A DNA stretch of 22,371 nucleotides from Proteobacteria bacterium UBA3413 (GCA_002358345.1 DEOR01000010.1:9423-31793), one strand, 5' to 3'; counted from the stretch's first letter, positions 1 to 8,150 are shown. Made by a program: numbers and translations. The notes: generated by a model not told the origin, from the sequence alone.

Positions 1-24
1 CGTCGACGTCGACGGCTTTTTTTT
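1..24 (+). terminator. Rho-independent terminator, cut by the window edge
   Basis: The first 14 bases form a perfect palindrome built from GTCGAC units, followed by GGC and then eight T residues (17-24). A GC-rich self-complementary stem running into a T tract is the form of an intrinsic terminator, here presumably ending a plus-strand gene that lies before the window. The left arm is incomplete, so the full stem cannot be seen. A contig-end or vector artefact is possible because GTCGAC is a common cloning site. Confidence 0.5.
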
Positions 25-42
25 ATCTGCAATATTTATATT

Positions 43-59
43 TGCTACAAAAAAGTGCA
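43..59 (+). promoter_or_regulatory. NtrC-like binding site upstream of glnK
   Basis: The 17-base sequence TGCTACAAAAAAGTGCA matches the form of the enterobacterial NtrC site TGCACC-N5-GGTGCA. The right half-site (AGTGCA) is near perfect and the left half (TGCTAC) differs at two positions. It lies about 94 bases upstream of the start point predicted from the sigma-54 element at 118-133, a normal distance for an NtrC enhancer. The match and spacing are seen; binding is inferred. Confidence 0.6.
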
Positions 60-117
60 AATAATAATGATTACTATCCATTTCCCTTTAAATAAGCGCT
101 AAAATTAGAATTTTTAT

Positions 118-133
118 TGGCTTAACTATTGCA
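118..133 (+). promoter_or_regulatory. Sigma-54 (-24/-12) promoter of glnK-amtB
   Basis: The sequence TGGCTTAACTATTGCA carries the invariant GG (119-120) and GC (131-132) dinucleotides separated by exactly ten bases, and the -12 block TTGCA matches the sigma-54 consensus. Transcription would start near base 144, giving a leader of about 40 bases before glnK. With the NtrC-like site at 43-59 and glnK-amtB downstream, this is a textbook nitrogen-limitation promoter. Confidence 0.75.
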
Positions 134-184
134 TGTCTATAAGCAGAGACTAAGAATTAATAAAATTTTATTAGAGGAAATTTC

Positions 185-523
185 ATGAAGCTTATAACAG
201 CAATAATCAAGCCTTTTAAGCTTGAAGAGGTCAGACACGCTCTTCTTGAAGCAGGCGTTGAAGGTCTAACCGTTACTGAGGTCAAGGGTTTCGGCAGACA
301 AAAAGGTCACACCGAGTTGTACCGAGGTGCTGAATACACCATTGATACCTTGCCGAAAATAAAGCTTGAAATTCTAACAAACGAAGAGTCATGTCAATTA
401 ATAGTCGATGTAATTACCAAAACAGCTAACACTGAAAAAATTGGTGATGGAAAAATTTTTATTACCAATGTTGAAAGTGTGATCAGGATAAGAACTGGGG
501 AAACTAACAATGACGCTATTTAG
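185..523 (+). CDS. glnK: Nitrogen regulatory protein P-II (GlnK/GlnB family)
   Basis: This encodes a 112-residue cytosolic P-II trimer subunit that senses 2-oxoglutarate and ATP/ADP, and under nitrogen excess binds and closes the ammonium channel made by the next gene. The length is standard. The T-loop (about residues 37-55) contains Tyr51, the usual uridylylation site, inside GHTELYRGAEY. The C-terminal signature IRIRTGET is intact. The start is supported by an AGAGGAAA ribosome site seven bases upstream. The gene overlaps amtB by 14 bases, so the two are translationally coupled. It is called GlnK rather than GlnB because of the pairing with amtB and the sigma-54/NtrC-type promoter upstream. 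Confidence 0.96.
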   Translation: MKLITAIIKPFKLEEVRHALLEAGVEGLTVTEVKGFGRQKGHTELYRGAEYTIDTLPKIKLEILTNEESCQLIVDVITKTANTEKIGDGKIFITNVESVIRIRTGETNNDAI

Positions 524-1829
524 TTTGAATCGAGACAAGGTAATGAAACTGTGTAATGTGAGTGCCCTATTTTTATTGACCTGCGCCTCTCCTGCGATCT
601 TGGCATCTGAGATTAATGCTGGTGACACAGCCTGGATTCTTACGGCGACTGCATTGGTATTATTTATGACGCTACCAGGGCTAGCTCTTTTTTATGGTGG
701 TCTGGTGAGATCTCAAAATGTTCTTTCTGTGCTCATGCAATGTTTTGCTATTTGCTGCATTGTTTCTGTGATCTGGGTCATCTATGGGTATAGCCTAGCC
801 TTTACTGGAACCGGTCAATTCTTTGGTGGCTCTGAAGCTTTGTTCCTTCAAACCTTAACGCGCGAAGCTACATCAGGCTCTTTGCCCGAAAGCTTGTTTG
901 TAATTTTTCAAATGACTTTTGCTGTCATCACTCCAGCACTTGTTGTTGGAGCCTTTGCTGAGCGAATGAGGTTCAGTGCTGTTTGTATTTTCACTGTTTT
1001 ATGGGTAACCCTTGTGTACCTCCCAGCCTGTCACATGGTTTGGGGTGGTGGATACTTAGCTCAGCTTGGGGTCATAGATTTTGCAGGCGGCCTGGTCGTT
1101 CATGCGACTTGCGGTGTTGGTGCGCTAGTAGTCGCTAAAGTCATAGGGCTTAGGAAAGGATTTCCTGGATCAAGTTTGGTGCCACATAATAGGCCTATGG
1201 TCGTGATGGGTGCAGCCATGCTATGGGTAGGTTGGTTCGGATTTAATGGTGGAAGCGCTGTAGCAGCAGATTCTAATGCAGCCATGGCAATTTTAGTAAC
1301 ACACATCAGTGCTGCGGTTGGGGCTCTAACCTGGATGGCAGTAGAATGGGTGAAAACTGGAAAGCCTACTGTTATTGGCATTGCCACAGGAATGGTTGCT
1401 GGACTGGCTACCATCACACCTGCATCAGGAACAGTTGGCCCTCAAGGTGCCATGCTCATCGGCTTAATGGCAGGTTTCATTTGCTTTTACGCAACTCAAC
1501 TTATCAAAGGATATTTTAAAATTGATGACTCTCTAGATGTCTTTCCAGTGCATGGAGTTGGAGGCATAGTAGGCATCTTGATGCTGGCATTCCTTGGTAA
1601 GCCTGATGGCTTCTTGGGAGCAGGATCTGCAGGATTTGAGCCAAGCGTGTTTGACCAGTTCTTTATCCAATTGCAAGGGGTGGTTATTATCTGCTTATGG
1701 ACATTGGTATTTTCCTGGGTTGCTATCAAAGTGACTTCATTGCTGACACCACTTCGAGTCGATGAAGAAAGTGAGAATGAAGGCTTGGATATGACAGAGC
1801 ACAACGAGAGCGCCTATCACTCTGGTTAA
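510..1829 (+). CDS. amtB: Ammonium transporter AmtB
   Basis: This 439-residue inner-membrane channel takes up ammonium when nitrogen is scarce. The N-terminus resembles a cleaved signal peptide (hydrophobic run near residues 16-32 ending ASPAILA-SE), as in other AmtB proteins, and is followed by about eleven membrane segments. Family hallmarks are present: GLALFYGGLVR near residue 57, Asp190 at the binding site, the twin pore histidines His198 (GGLVVH) and His348 (PVHGVGG), and a short acidic C-terminal tail of the type that contacts GlnK. The start at 510 lies inside glnK but has a good GGGGAA ribosome site; an ATG at 543 is a weaker alternative. It is co-transcribed with glnK. Confidence 0.96.
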   Translation: MTLFSLNRDKVMKLCNVSALFLLTCASPAILASEINAGDTAWILTATALVLFMTLPGLALFYGGLVRSQNVLSVLMQCFAICCIVSVIWVIYGYSLAFTGTGQFFGGSEALFLQTLTREATSGSLPESLFVIFQMTFAVITPALVVGAFAERMRFSAVCIFTVLWVTLVYLPACHMVWGGGYLAQLGVIDFAGGLVVHATCGVGALVVAKVIGLRKGFPGSSLVPHNRPMVVMGAAMLWVGWFGFNGGSAVAADSNAAMAILVTHISAAVGALTWMAVEWVKTGKPTVIGIATGMVAGLATITPASGTVGPQGAMLIGLMAGFICFYATQLIKGYFKIDDSLDVFPVHGVGGIVGILMLAFLGKPDGFLGAGSAGFEPSVFDQFFIQLQGVVIICLWTLVFSWVAIKVTSLLTPLRVDEESENEGLDMTEHNESAYHSG

Positions 1830-1834
1830 ACTAT

Positions 1835-2959
1835 CTATATTAAGGAGATTTGCTGGATCACGGGGTTAGCATATTGCTCGAGCAGTTTGGAGCCAACAGC
1901 TCCCTCTAGACCTTCTAATCTTTTAGCTAGCTCTTGGGTGTGAGATAGGTCGAAGTGACCTTTAGCGATGTTAGAGCCCGGATTCAGCATTTCATAAGCT
2001 GCATAATTGGTAGAATGTAAGTAATAGGTAGAGACAATCTTGTTTGTAATCAAGGTCGCTAAATCCTCATAGGTTAAATCTGGTGACGGCACGAGGGGAT
2101 CAGAAATTGTGATATGCACATGGCCTTTAAAACCCTGAACTCCGTTTGCAATACTTTTTAAATCTTCGTTTTTCTCTTTAACATAGGGTGTATTGCTATC
2201 AACAGCAGCAAGTTCAAAAGCTTTGAGTCGATCATTGGGGTCTAATTCGTAAGAAATGGAGACAGGCACAACTTTGAGCGAAGTAAAGTACTCTGCAATG
2301 GATTGAGATTTTCTCTCTGCAAGATGGATCATCTTGAGCAATGCTGGGTCTGTTTGATCAATCCCATCTTTTGCCCTGCCTTGTTTTTGCGCAATCCAAA
2401 TAGACTCGCCTTTATCAAAAATTGTCTCTTTAATAAACTCAGATGCTAATGAAAGGCCTAAGTAAATTTCTTTTTTTGAGCTGCCAGATCGCTGAATAAT
2501 AAAGCTCTTATTTAAACGCATCAGATCTGATGCCCAGGTCTCTTGCATCAAATTATTTCCCACTGCTATATTAAAAGTTGTATGGCCTTTCCTGCTGAGC
2601 AATAGGTTCAAAAAGGCGGCATCTAGAGCTATATCTCTATGATTTGAGATAAATAAGTAGCTGGAATTTATGTCTAATTGGTCGTCACCTTCGATTGTTA
2701 ATTTAGAAGTAGAGGTTTCAATAACATGATCCATCAAATCTTTAAAAATATCTTGGTAATCATCAATGCTTCGAATTTTATTAGCCTTGAACTTTAAAGA
2801 TATTTTTACGAGCGTCTTAAATAAAGGAATCTTTAGAACATACCCTGGATATTTCAAACTCAACAGAGCCTTTAATACGTCTGGGTTATTAATCAAGGCT
2901 GTTAATACAGGCTTAACCTCATGGTCTTGATAAGGTCTAATTGCCTTGAAAGGGTCCAT
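1835..2959 (-). CDS. PlsC-like glycerolipid acyltransferase
   Basis: This 374-residue protein probably transfers an acyl chain to a lysophospholipid or glycerol phosphate at the inner membrane. Acyltransferase block I is NHRDIALD (His107, Asp113), spaced as in the NHx4D catalytic motif. A block-III-like segment ESIWIAQKQGRAKDG lies at about 185-199 and a block-IV-like VPVSISYELDP at about 231-241. Block III deviates from the EGTRS consensus, so this is a divergent subfamily and the substrate is unknown. At 374 residues it is longer than typical PlsC (about 240), with extra N- and C-terminal regions. It starts 4 bases after oadB ends, so it is probably the last gene of the oad operon. Its end almost touches the convergent end of amtB. 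Confidence 0.75.
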   Translation of the reverse strand: MDPFKAIRPYQDHEVKPVLTALINNPDVLKALLSLKYPGYVLKIPLFKTLVKISLKFKANKIRSIDDYQDIFKDLMDHVIETSTSKLTIEGDDQLDINSSYLFISNHRDIALDAAFLNLLLSRKGHTTFNIAVGNNLMQETWASDLMRLNKSFIIQRSGSSKKEIYLGLSLASEFIKETIFDKGESIWIAQKQGRAKDGIDQTDPALLKMIHLAERKSQSIAEYFTSLKVVPVSISYELDPNDRLKAFELAAVDSNTPYVKEKNEDLKSIANGVQGFKGHVHITISDPLVPSPDLTYEDLATLITNKIVSTYYLHSTNYAAYEMLNPGSNIAKGHFDLSHTQELAKRLEGLEGAVGSKLLEQYANPVIQQISLI

Positions 2960-2963
2960 GTTA

Positions 2964-4253
2964 CTAGCCCAATAACTGAATCATGACACCAGCCGCTACG
3001 GCTGAGCCTATAACGCCTGCAACATTAGGACCCATTGCATGCATTAAAAGAAAATTTTGAGAATCGCTCTCCAGACCAACCTTGTTGGCAACCCGAGCTG
3101 CCATTGGGACAGCTGAAACGCCGGCCGCACCGATCAGAGGATTAATTTTATTGACGCTGAGCAGATTCATCAGCTTTGCCATTAAAACCCCGGAGGCAGT
3201 GCCAATTGAAAAGGCGATAATTCCTAACGCAAGAATCCCAAGAGTCTCGGCTGTCAGGAATTGATCTGCAGCTAATTTTGATCCCACCGCTAGACCTAGA
3301 AAAATGGTTACAACATTGATCAAAGAGTTTTGGGCGACATCACTAAGTCTTTCTACCACCAATGATTCCCTCATAAGATTGCCAAAACAAAACATCCCTA
3401 TCAGTGGTGCTGCACTCGGAAGTAGCATTCCCACCATCAAGACTAAAACAAGTGGAAAAATAATTTTCTCTCTTTGGGAGACTTCTCTTAACTGAACCAT
3501 GCGTATCTTTCTCTCAGAATCCGTTGTTAACAATCTCATGATAGGCGGCTGGATTAAGGGAACTAGTGCCATGTAAGAGTATGCTGCCACAGCTATTGCG
3601 CCGAGCAGCTCCGGGGCAAGGATCGAGGAGACGTAAATAGCAGTTGGGCCATCAGCGCCACCAATAATACCTATAGCCGCAGCTTGCTTAAGGGTAAAAG
3701 ATACTAAACCTAGGTGATTTAACAACAAGGCTCCGAGAACGGTAGCAAAAATTCCGAACTGTGCTGCCGCTCCTAAAATTAATGTTTTTGGATTTGCTAG
3801 CATGGGACCAAAATCAGTCATGGCGCCCACTCCCATAAAGATAACCAAAGGTGCGACGCCAGAGCCAATAGCAACATTATAAAAGGTACTTAAAATTCCA
3901 GGTGTATAACCCAGCTCATGCGCATATTCATTTAACAGCCAAGCTTGAGAGTGAGATGCTGTCTTCATAAACTCTTGCAAGGACTCAGAATCTGGAAGAG
4001 TAATTAATGACAGAGCTCCGGCTAATTGCTCTGGATAATCTGCATACATAAGCTTCTCAATGGGTGTAAGAGCCAATCCAATTTCTGGGATGTTTGTTAA
4101 AATTGCTCCAAAGCCAATTGGGAGCAACAAAAGAGGTTCAAATTTTTTGTTAATGGCGAGATATAAAATTATCAAGCCAACAAATAACATAATAAACTGG
4201 CCAGAGGTGGCGCTAAAAATACCCAAATTTAAAAAAATTGCATCTAAGTTCAT
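2964..4253 (-). CDS. oadB: Oxaloacetate decarboxylase (Na+ extruding) subunit beta
   Basis: This is the membrane subunit of the biotin-dependent sodium pump: it decarboxylates carboxybiotin on OadA and exports Na+. The 429-residue protein keeps family landmarks: KKFEPLLLLPIGFG near the N-terminus, MGVGAMTDFGP, the sodium-site loop GGADGPTAIY with Asp201 (equivalent to Asp203 in Klebsiella), NPLIGAAGVSAVPMAARV, and the C-terminal MHAMGPNVAGVIGS. The ATG at 4253, one base after the oadA stop, aligns with family N-termini; a TTG at 4268 in the same frame would add five residues and overlap oadA. It sits between oadA and the acyltransferase gene. Confidence 0.95.
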   Translation of the reverse strand: MNLDAIFLNLGIFSATSGQFIMLFVGLIILYLAINKKFEPLLLLPIGFGAILTNIPEIGLALTPIEKLMYADYPEQLAGALSLITLPDSESLQEFMKTASHSQAWLLNEYAHELGYTPGILSTFYNVAIGSGVAPLVIFMGVGAMTDFGPMLANPKTLILGAAAQFGIFATVLGALLLNHLGLVSFTLKQAAAIGIIGGADGPTAIYVSSILAPELLGAIAVAAYSYMALVPLIQPPIMRLLTTDSERKIRMVQLREVSQREKIIFPLVLVLMVGMLLPSAAPLIGMFCFGNLMRESLVVERLSDVAQNSLINVVTIFLGLAVGSKLAADQFLTAETLGILALGIIAFSIGTASGVLMAKLMNLLSVNKINPLIGAAGVSAVPMAARVANKVGLESDSQNFLLMHAMGPNVAGVIGSAVAAGVMIQLLG

Positions 4254-4254
4254 G

Positions 4255-6009
4255 CTAAGCAATCTCAAACAATGGATCGCCCGGCTTCACGGAATCGCCA
4301 GATTGAACAAATATTTTAGTCACAATCCCGACTCGCGGGGTTTTAATCTCTGTTTCCATTTTCATTGCTTCGAGTATTAGCACTGTTGCATCAGCCTCTA
4401 ATGACTGCCCAGCTTGTGCGATCACTTTAAAAATATTACCGCCTAAAGGCGCGCTGATGATAGAGCCTTGACCGACCTGGGCTAATGGTGAAAACTCTTC
4501 ATTGCCAATCTTTTTCGAAGAACCATTGATATCAATAGAATGATCACGTTTGACCGTCACTGAGTACTCTTGATGGTCGATGAAAACTAAATAGGACTGA
4601 TCAGACTTCTCGATAATTTCAGCTGGCTCAGCTTCAAAGAATTCTGGGTCTGATTGATGCTCTAAAAATGCCAAACCAATTTCAGGAAACATCGCAAAGA
4701 TCAGGATATTCTCATCAGAAGCTGTGACCTGAATATCTTTGTCTCTAAGAGCCGCATGAAATAAATCAACAATTCCATTGTAATTATCACCAATCAGGTC
4801 AGCAGGTCTACAAGAGATAATAGCTGAATCTCCAATGGCACTTCGCTGTAACTCTTTATTCACAGGCGCAGGAGTCGCTCCATACTCTCCTTTAAGTAAT
4901 GATTTTACCTCGTTAGTAACGGTTGAATAACGCGCGTTAGATAGAACATTGATCACGGCTTGAGTTCCAACAATTTGTGAAGTGGGGGTCACTAAGGGGA
5001 TATACCCCAGGTCCTCTCTGACTCTGGGAATTTCTTGAATCACCTCATCAAATCTATCCAATGAATCTTGAGCTTTGAGCTGGTTCTCAAGATTGGTCAG
5101 CATGCCTCCGGGCACCTGAGATGCAAGTATTCTTGCGTCTACACCCCTTAAGGATCCTTCAAAACTTTTATATTTTTTTCGCACAGCCTGGAAATGCTCA
5201 GCCACTGGAATTAATTTATCTAGATCAAGCCCTGTGTCTCTGTTTGTTCCATCTAGAATGCTGATAATTGTTTCGGTTGGTGAATGCCCATAAGTCATAC
5301 TCATTGATGAGATGGATGTGTCAATGTTATCTAGACCTGCCTCGATAGCTTTAATGCCAGTAGCCACAGACATGCCAGTCGTTGCATGGCAATGAAGGTG
5401 AATTGGTATTTCTAATGATTCTTTTAATTTTGAAACAAGTTCAAAGGCCACATAAGGCTTTAATAGGCCTGCCATATCCTTAATTGCAAGAGAGTGAGCT
5501 CCCATATCCTGAATTTTTTTTGCTAAATCAATCCATAAATCAATGGTATGAACTGGGCTGGTAGTATAAGAAATAGTCCCTTGAGCGTGACCTTCAACTT
5601 CAATCACTGATTGCATCGCTTGGTACATATTTCGCGGGTCATTTAACGCATCAAAGACTCTGAAGACATCTACCCCATTGGTTTTTGAGCATTCAACAAA
5701 TTTCTTCACTACATCATCAGCGTAATGTTTGTAGCCCAGTAAATTTTGCCCTCTTAACAACATTTGTTGAGGCGTATTGGGCATCATAGATTTAATTTTC
5801 CTGATTCTCTCCCATGGATCCTCGCCAAGATATCTAATGCAGGAATCAAAAATTGCTCCTCCCCAAGATTCAATAGACCAAAAACCTACTTGGTCTAGCT
5901 GGTTAAGGGATGCTTCCATATCCTTGTATCTGAATCTAGTGGCTAACAAGGATTGGTGCCCATCTCTTAGAACAACCTCTGTTACGCCTATTTTATTTAA
6001 TTCGCTCAT
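4255..6009 (-). CDS. oadA: Oxaloacetate decarboxylase subunit alpha (biotin-containing)
   Basis: This 584-residue cytosolic subunit transfers the carboxyl group of oxaloacetate to its own biotin, releasing pyruvate. Residues 1 to about 300 form the HMGL-like TIM-barrel carboxyltransferase, with RDGHQS (Asp16), the lysine AIKD (Lys177) and metal ligands His205 and His207 in HLHCH. A conserved carboxylase domain follows. A biotinyl domain at about 515-584 carries the biotin attachment motif EAMKMET (Lys550). Pyruvate carboxylase subunit B has the same architecture, but the flanking oadG and oadB settle the assignment. The start overlaps the oadG stop as ATGA, so the genes are coupled. No biotin carboxylase gene is nearby. 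Confidence 0.96.
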   Translation of the reverse strand: MSELNKIGVTEVVLRDGHQSLLATRFRYKDMEASLNQLDQVGFWSIESWGGAIFDSCIRYLGEDPWERIRKIKSMMPNTPQQMLLRGQNLLGYKHYADDVVKKFVECSKTNGVDVFRVFDALNDPRNMYQAMQSVIEVEGHAQGTISYTTSPVHTIDLWIDLAKKIQDMGAHSLAIKDMAGLLKPYVAFELVSKLKESLEIPIHLHCHATTGMSVATGIKAIEAGLDNIDTSISSMSMTYGHSPTETIISILDGTNRDTGLDLDKLIPVAEHFQAVRKKYKSFEGSLRGVDARILASQVPGGMLTNLENQLKAQDSLDRFDEVIQEIPRVREDLGYIPLVTPTSQIVGTQAVINVLSNARYSTVTNEVKSLLKGEYGATPAPVNKELQRSAIGDSAIISCRPADLIGDNYNGIVDLFHAALRDKDIQVTASDENILIFAMFPEIGLAFLEHQSDPEFFEAEPAEIIEKSDQSYLVFIDHQEYSVTVKRDHSIDINGSSKKIGNEEFSPLAQVGQGSIISAPLGGNIFKVIAQAGQSLEADATVLILEAMKMETEIKTPRVGIVTKIFVQSGDSVKPGDPLFEIA

Positions 6010-6239
6010 GGGTGACGGTGCTCCATTACCTCTTTAATAATCCTCTCATGAACCTTGTTAATGGGTGGATTAGCACTATGAGTCGGAACCGAGGGAGTAA
6101 GTTGCTGAGATGATCCTGAGAAGAAGAACTTCAACAGGTGAATTGAAAGAATAAGTATCGACAGGAAGAAAAGGACTACTATCATACCGGTTAACAGCAA
6201 GTTAATACCTGATTCTATCAATGTGTTATCAGTATCCAT
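6006..6239 (-). CDS. oadG: Oxaloacetate decarboxylase subunit gamma
   Basis: This small subunit anchors the pump and, in studied homologues, helps assemble OadA and OadB through a C-terminal zinc-binding tail. The 77-residue protein has one membrane helix at about residues 9-33 and a hydrophilic Pro/Ser-rich tail ending in EHRHP, a plausible histidine-containing metal-binding end. The ATG at 6239 gives the usual short OadG N-terminus (MDTDNTLIESG); a TTG at 6275 would add 12 residues that do not look family-like. It is first in the oad operon and overlaps oadA by four bases. Sequence conservation in this family is low, so the call rests on size, topology and position. Confidence 0.88.
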   Translation of the reverse strand: MDTDNTLIESGINLLLTGMIVVLFFLSILILSIHLLKFFFSGSSQQLTPSVPTHSANPPINKVHERIIKEVMEHRHP

Positions 6240-6302
6240 TAGCCAAAAAGCCCTCGCATTAAAATTTGATATCAAGAAATAACGATTTTACACCAATCTC
6301 GG

Positions 6303-6308
6303 TACAAT
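6303..6308 (+). promoter_or_regulatory. -10 element placed for a leaderless transcript
   Basis: TACAAT differs from TATAAT at one position and ends six bases before the phosphodiesterase ATG at 6315, so transcription would begin at or next to the start codon. No Shine-Dalgarno sequence precedes that ATG. A clear -35 hexamer is not visible at 16-18 bases upstream, which lowers confidence. Confidence 0.4.
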
Positions 6309-6314
6309 ATTAAA

Positions 6315-7055
6315 ATGGAATATCATTCATATCTTCAGCAACCAGGAATTTCAATTTCGGCCCACCGAGGTGGCAGCCTGGAAGCTCCTGAAAATACATT
6401 AGAAGCCTTTAGATATTCATTAGATATAGGATGTCAATATATTGAAACCGATGTTCAGCTTTCATCAGACGGGATTCCATACATTTTTCATGATGACGAT
6501 TTAGAGAGAATTTTAGGTAAAAATATTGCATTTAGTTCCATGCAAAGCTCTGAAATAGATGGCTTAATCATATTTCAAAAATACACTATTCCAACATTAG
6601 AAGCTGCCCTGCTGGAATTCCCAGAAGCTTTATTTCAAATTGATATCAAAACTGATGAAGTGGCGATGCCTGCATTAAAAGTCATTCAAAAGTGCGCAGC
6701 AATGAATAGAATCTGCATCGCAAGCTTTAACAGTGATAGGTTAAAAAGAGTCGCTGATGCCTATCCTGAAGTTTGTCTTTCGATGGGACCAAAAGAGGTT
6801 TTAAAATTACTCTTGGCAAGCTTTAAACTTTATAACAAAAAAATTCCTGGTAACTGCTTACAAATTCCCATTTATCAATATGGATTAAAGTTAGTCACCA
6901 AGAGATTTGTTAATTACATACAAAACCAAGGTCTCAAGATCATGGTGTGGACAATTAATGATTCCAAGACCATGCAATCACTCATTGATATGGGTGTGGA
7001 TGGGATCATCACTGATCGCCCAAGCTTGCTCAAAAAATTGATAAGTGAGTCTTAA
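6315..7055 (+). CDS. Glycerophosphodiester phosphodiesterase
   Basis: The 246-residue enzyme would hydrolyse glycerophosphodiesters, the deacylated phospholipid head groups, to glycerol 3-phosphate and an alcohol. It has the full GDPD catalytic signature: HRG at 17-19, ENT at 26-28, metal ligands Glu44 and Asp46 in ETDVQ, His59 in HDDD, a mid-domain IDIKT, and the C-terminal VWTIND followed by GVDGIITDRP. No signal peptide is seen, so it is probably cytosolic (UgpQ-like) rather than periplasmic (GlpQ-like). It diverges from the oad operon and converges on the methyltransferase gene, with which it shares a TTAA stop. There is no ribosome site upstream of the ATG. Confidence 0.92.
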   Translation: MEYHSYLQQPGISISAHRGGSLEAPENTLEAFRYSLDIGCQYIETDVQLSSDGIPYIFHDDDLERILGKNIAFSSMQSSEIDGLIIFQKYTIPTLEAALLEFPEALFQIDIKTDEVAMPALKVIQKCAAMNRICIASFNSDRLKRVADAYPEVCLSMGPKEVLKLLLASFKLYNKKIPGNCLQIPIYQYGLKLVTKRFVNYIQNQGLKIMVWTINDSKTMQSLIDMGVDGIITDRPSLLKKLISES

Positions 7056-8065
7056 CTCACAGGCTTTTCTGCAACAATTCTCCAATTTAAATCAGCAATT
7101 TTAGCTTTTTCAGCATCTGTCCATGCTTGACCGCCAGTCTGAAGAAGCTCTAATGACTCTTCAACCCAGGCTGGAAGTATTTTAATCTTCTCAAGTCCGC
7201 GGATGATTTTTCGTATTCCAAATATTAGATTTCGTTTCTGCTCACATATTGGCCATGCCGGACTTTTAGATGGCTCAGAAATCAAAACATTAAACCCTGC
7301 TCTTTCAAGTGCTGCGCATACATCGGCAGGATACATGGATTGAGTTGCCGCCAACGTTGGAAGATATATTCTGTGAAGCGCAGCATGCTCAGGGTTATTC
7401 CAATCAAAGTATGGAGAGAGCAGATACTCGGAGCAGGCATATCTTGCGCCTGGTTTTAAAACTCGATACATCTCTCTCGCACAATCATCTAATTCATCCT
7501 TCTTAAAAAAAGGCCAGACAGCTTGCACGGAAAAACATCCATCAAAAGATTCTGAATCGTAGTCCAGGGGATCATGATGATTACCCACTTTAAAGTGCAG
7601 CCTATTAGACATATTTGTCTCTTCAGCCCAATCAACAGCATTTTCAATTTGATTGGGATCAATATTATATCCAGAGACTTGACCTCCAGTCATGGTTGCA
7701 AGGTAGTGAGAGATGCGGCCTCTTCCACAACCCATGTCTAAGAGGTGAGACGATTCTGGATTCTTTAGATCTAATTGCTTTAGAAGAGATTGCTCACACA
7801 GCAGCTGGTTATCATACAGACCTTTGGAAGCATCAAGTTGAGGTGGAATATAGAGCTTCTCTAAGTCAAATACTGAGAGCATATTATTTAATACTTTGTA
7901 ATAAGCAGCTACTGCTTTTGTCTCATCCTCGGTCTCAGTTTTTTCACCTTCCTGCATGCGTTGGAAAAATTTGTACGCATCAATGCAGGCTTGCTTGTCT
8001 TCGGCTGAAATTGTTGCAAGTCGCTTAAGCCCGATAAACGAAGTTTTTATCCTGTACCAATTCAT
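7052..8065 (-). CDS. SAM-dependent methyltransferase, sterol 24-C-methyltransferase-like
   Basis: This 337-residue class I methyltransferase has SAM motif I LLDMGCGRGR at 108-117, an acidic post-I position in YNID, and a post-III segment EMYRVLKPGARYACSEY. The stretch YFDWNNPEHAALHRIYLP followed by ALERAGFNVL parallels the sterol methyltransferase (SMT/ERG6) C-terminal region, where KYDxxNPEH and an AGF motif occur. The substrate could be a sterol, hopanoid, tocopherol-like or other lipid; the sequence does not decide. The start has a strong GGAG ribosome site seven bases upstream. An 85-base gap separates it from the next minus-strand gene, so it may have its own promoter. Confidence 0.72.
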   Translation of the reverse strand: MNWYRIKTSFIGLKRLATISAEDKQACIDAYKFFQRMQEGEKTETEDETKAVAAYYKVLNNMLSVFDLEKLYIPPQLDASKGLYDNQLLCEQSLLKQLDLKNPESSHLLDMGCGRGRISHYLATMTGGQVSGYNIDPNQIENAVDWAEETNMSNRLHFKVGNHHDPLDYDSESFDGCFSVQAVWPFFKKDELDDCAREMYRVLKPGARYACSEYLLSPYFDWNNPEHAALHRIYLPTLAATQSMYPADVCAALERAGFNVLISEPSKSPAWPICEQKRNLIFGIRKIIRGLEKIKILPAWVEESLELLQTGGQAWTDAEKAKIADLNWRIVAEKPVS

Positions 8066-8150
8066 TGTTCGTCTCCTAAATTTTATTGCAAAGAATTAGT
8101 GTCGCATAAAGCCTTTAATTTCAAAACTGTGCTGAAGAAAATGTGGAGAG

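Noticed and set aside
1..14. Regulatory operator formed by the GTCGAC palindrome
   Set aside because: The T tract that follows fits a terminator better, and an edge or vector artefact cannot be excluded.
1100..1417. Antisense reading frame within amtB (also 1496-1804)
   Set aside because: Both are shadows of a strongly conserved gene with no ribosome site and low-complexity, non-protein-like products.
4255..4380. Plus-strand frame over the oadB-oadA junction
   Set aside because: It runs opposite the biotin-domain coding region and has no supporting signal.
7309..8028. Plus-strand frames opposite the methyltransferase
   Set aside because: They lie antisense to a protein with intact SAM motifs and show no family features.
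8066..8150. Promoter for the methyltransferase gene in the 85-base gap
   Set aside because: A TTGAAA is present but no convincing -10 lies at the right spacing, so no promoter feature is called.
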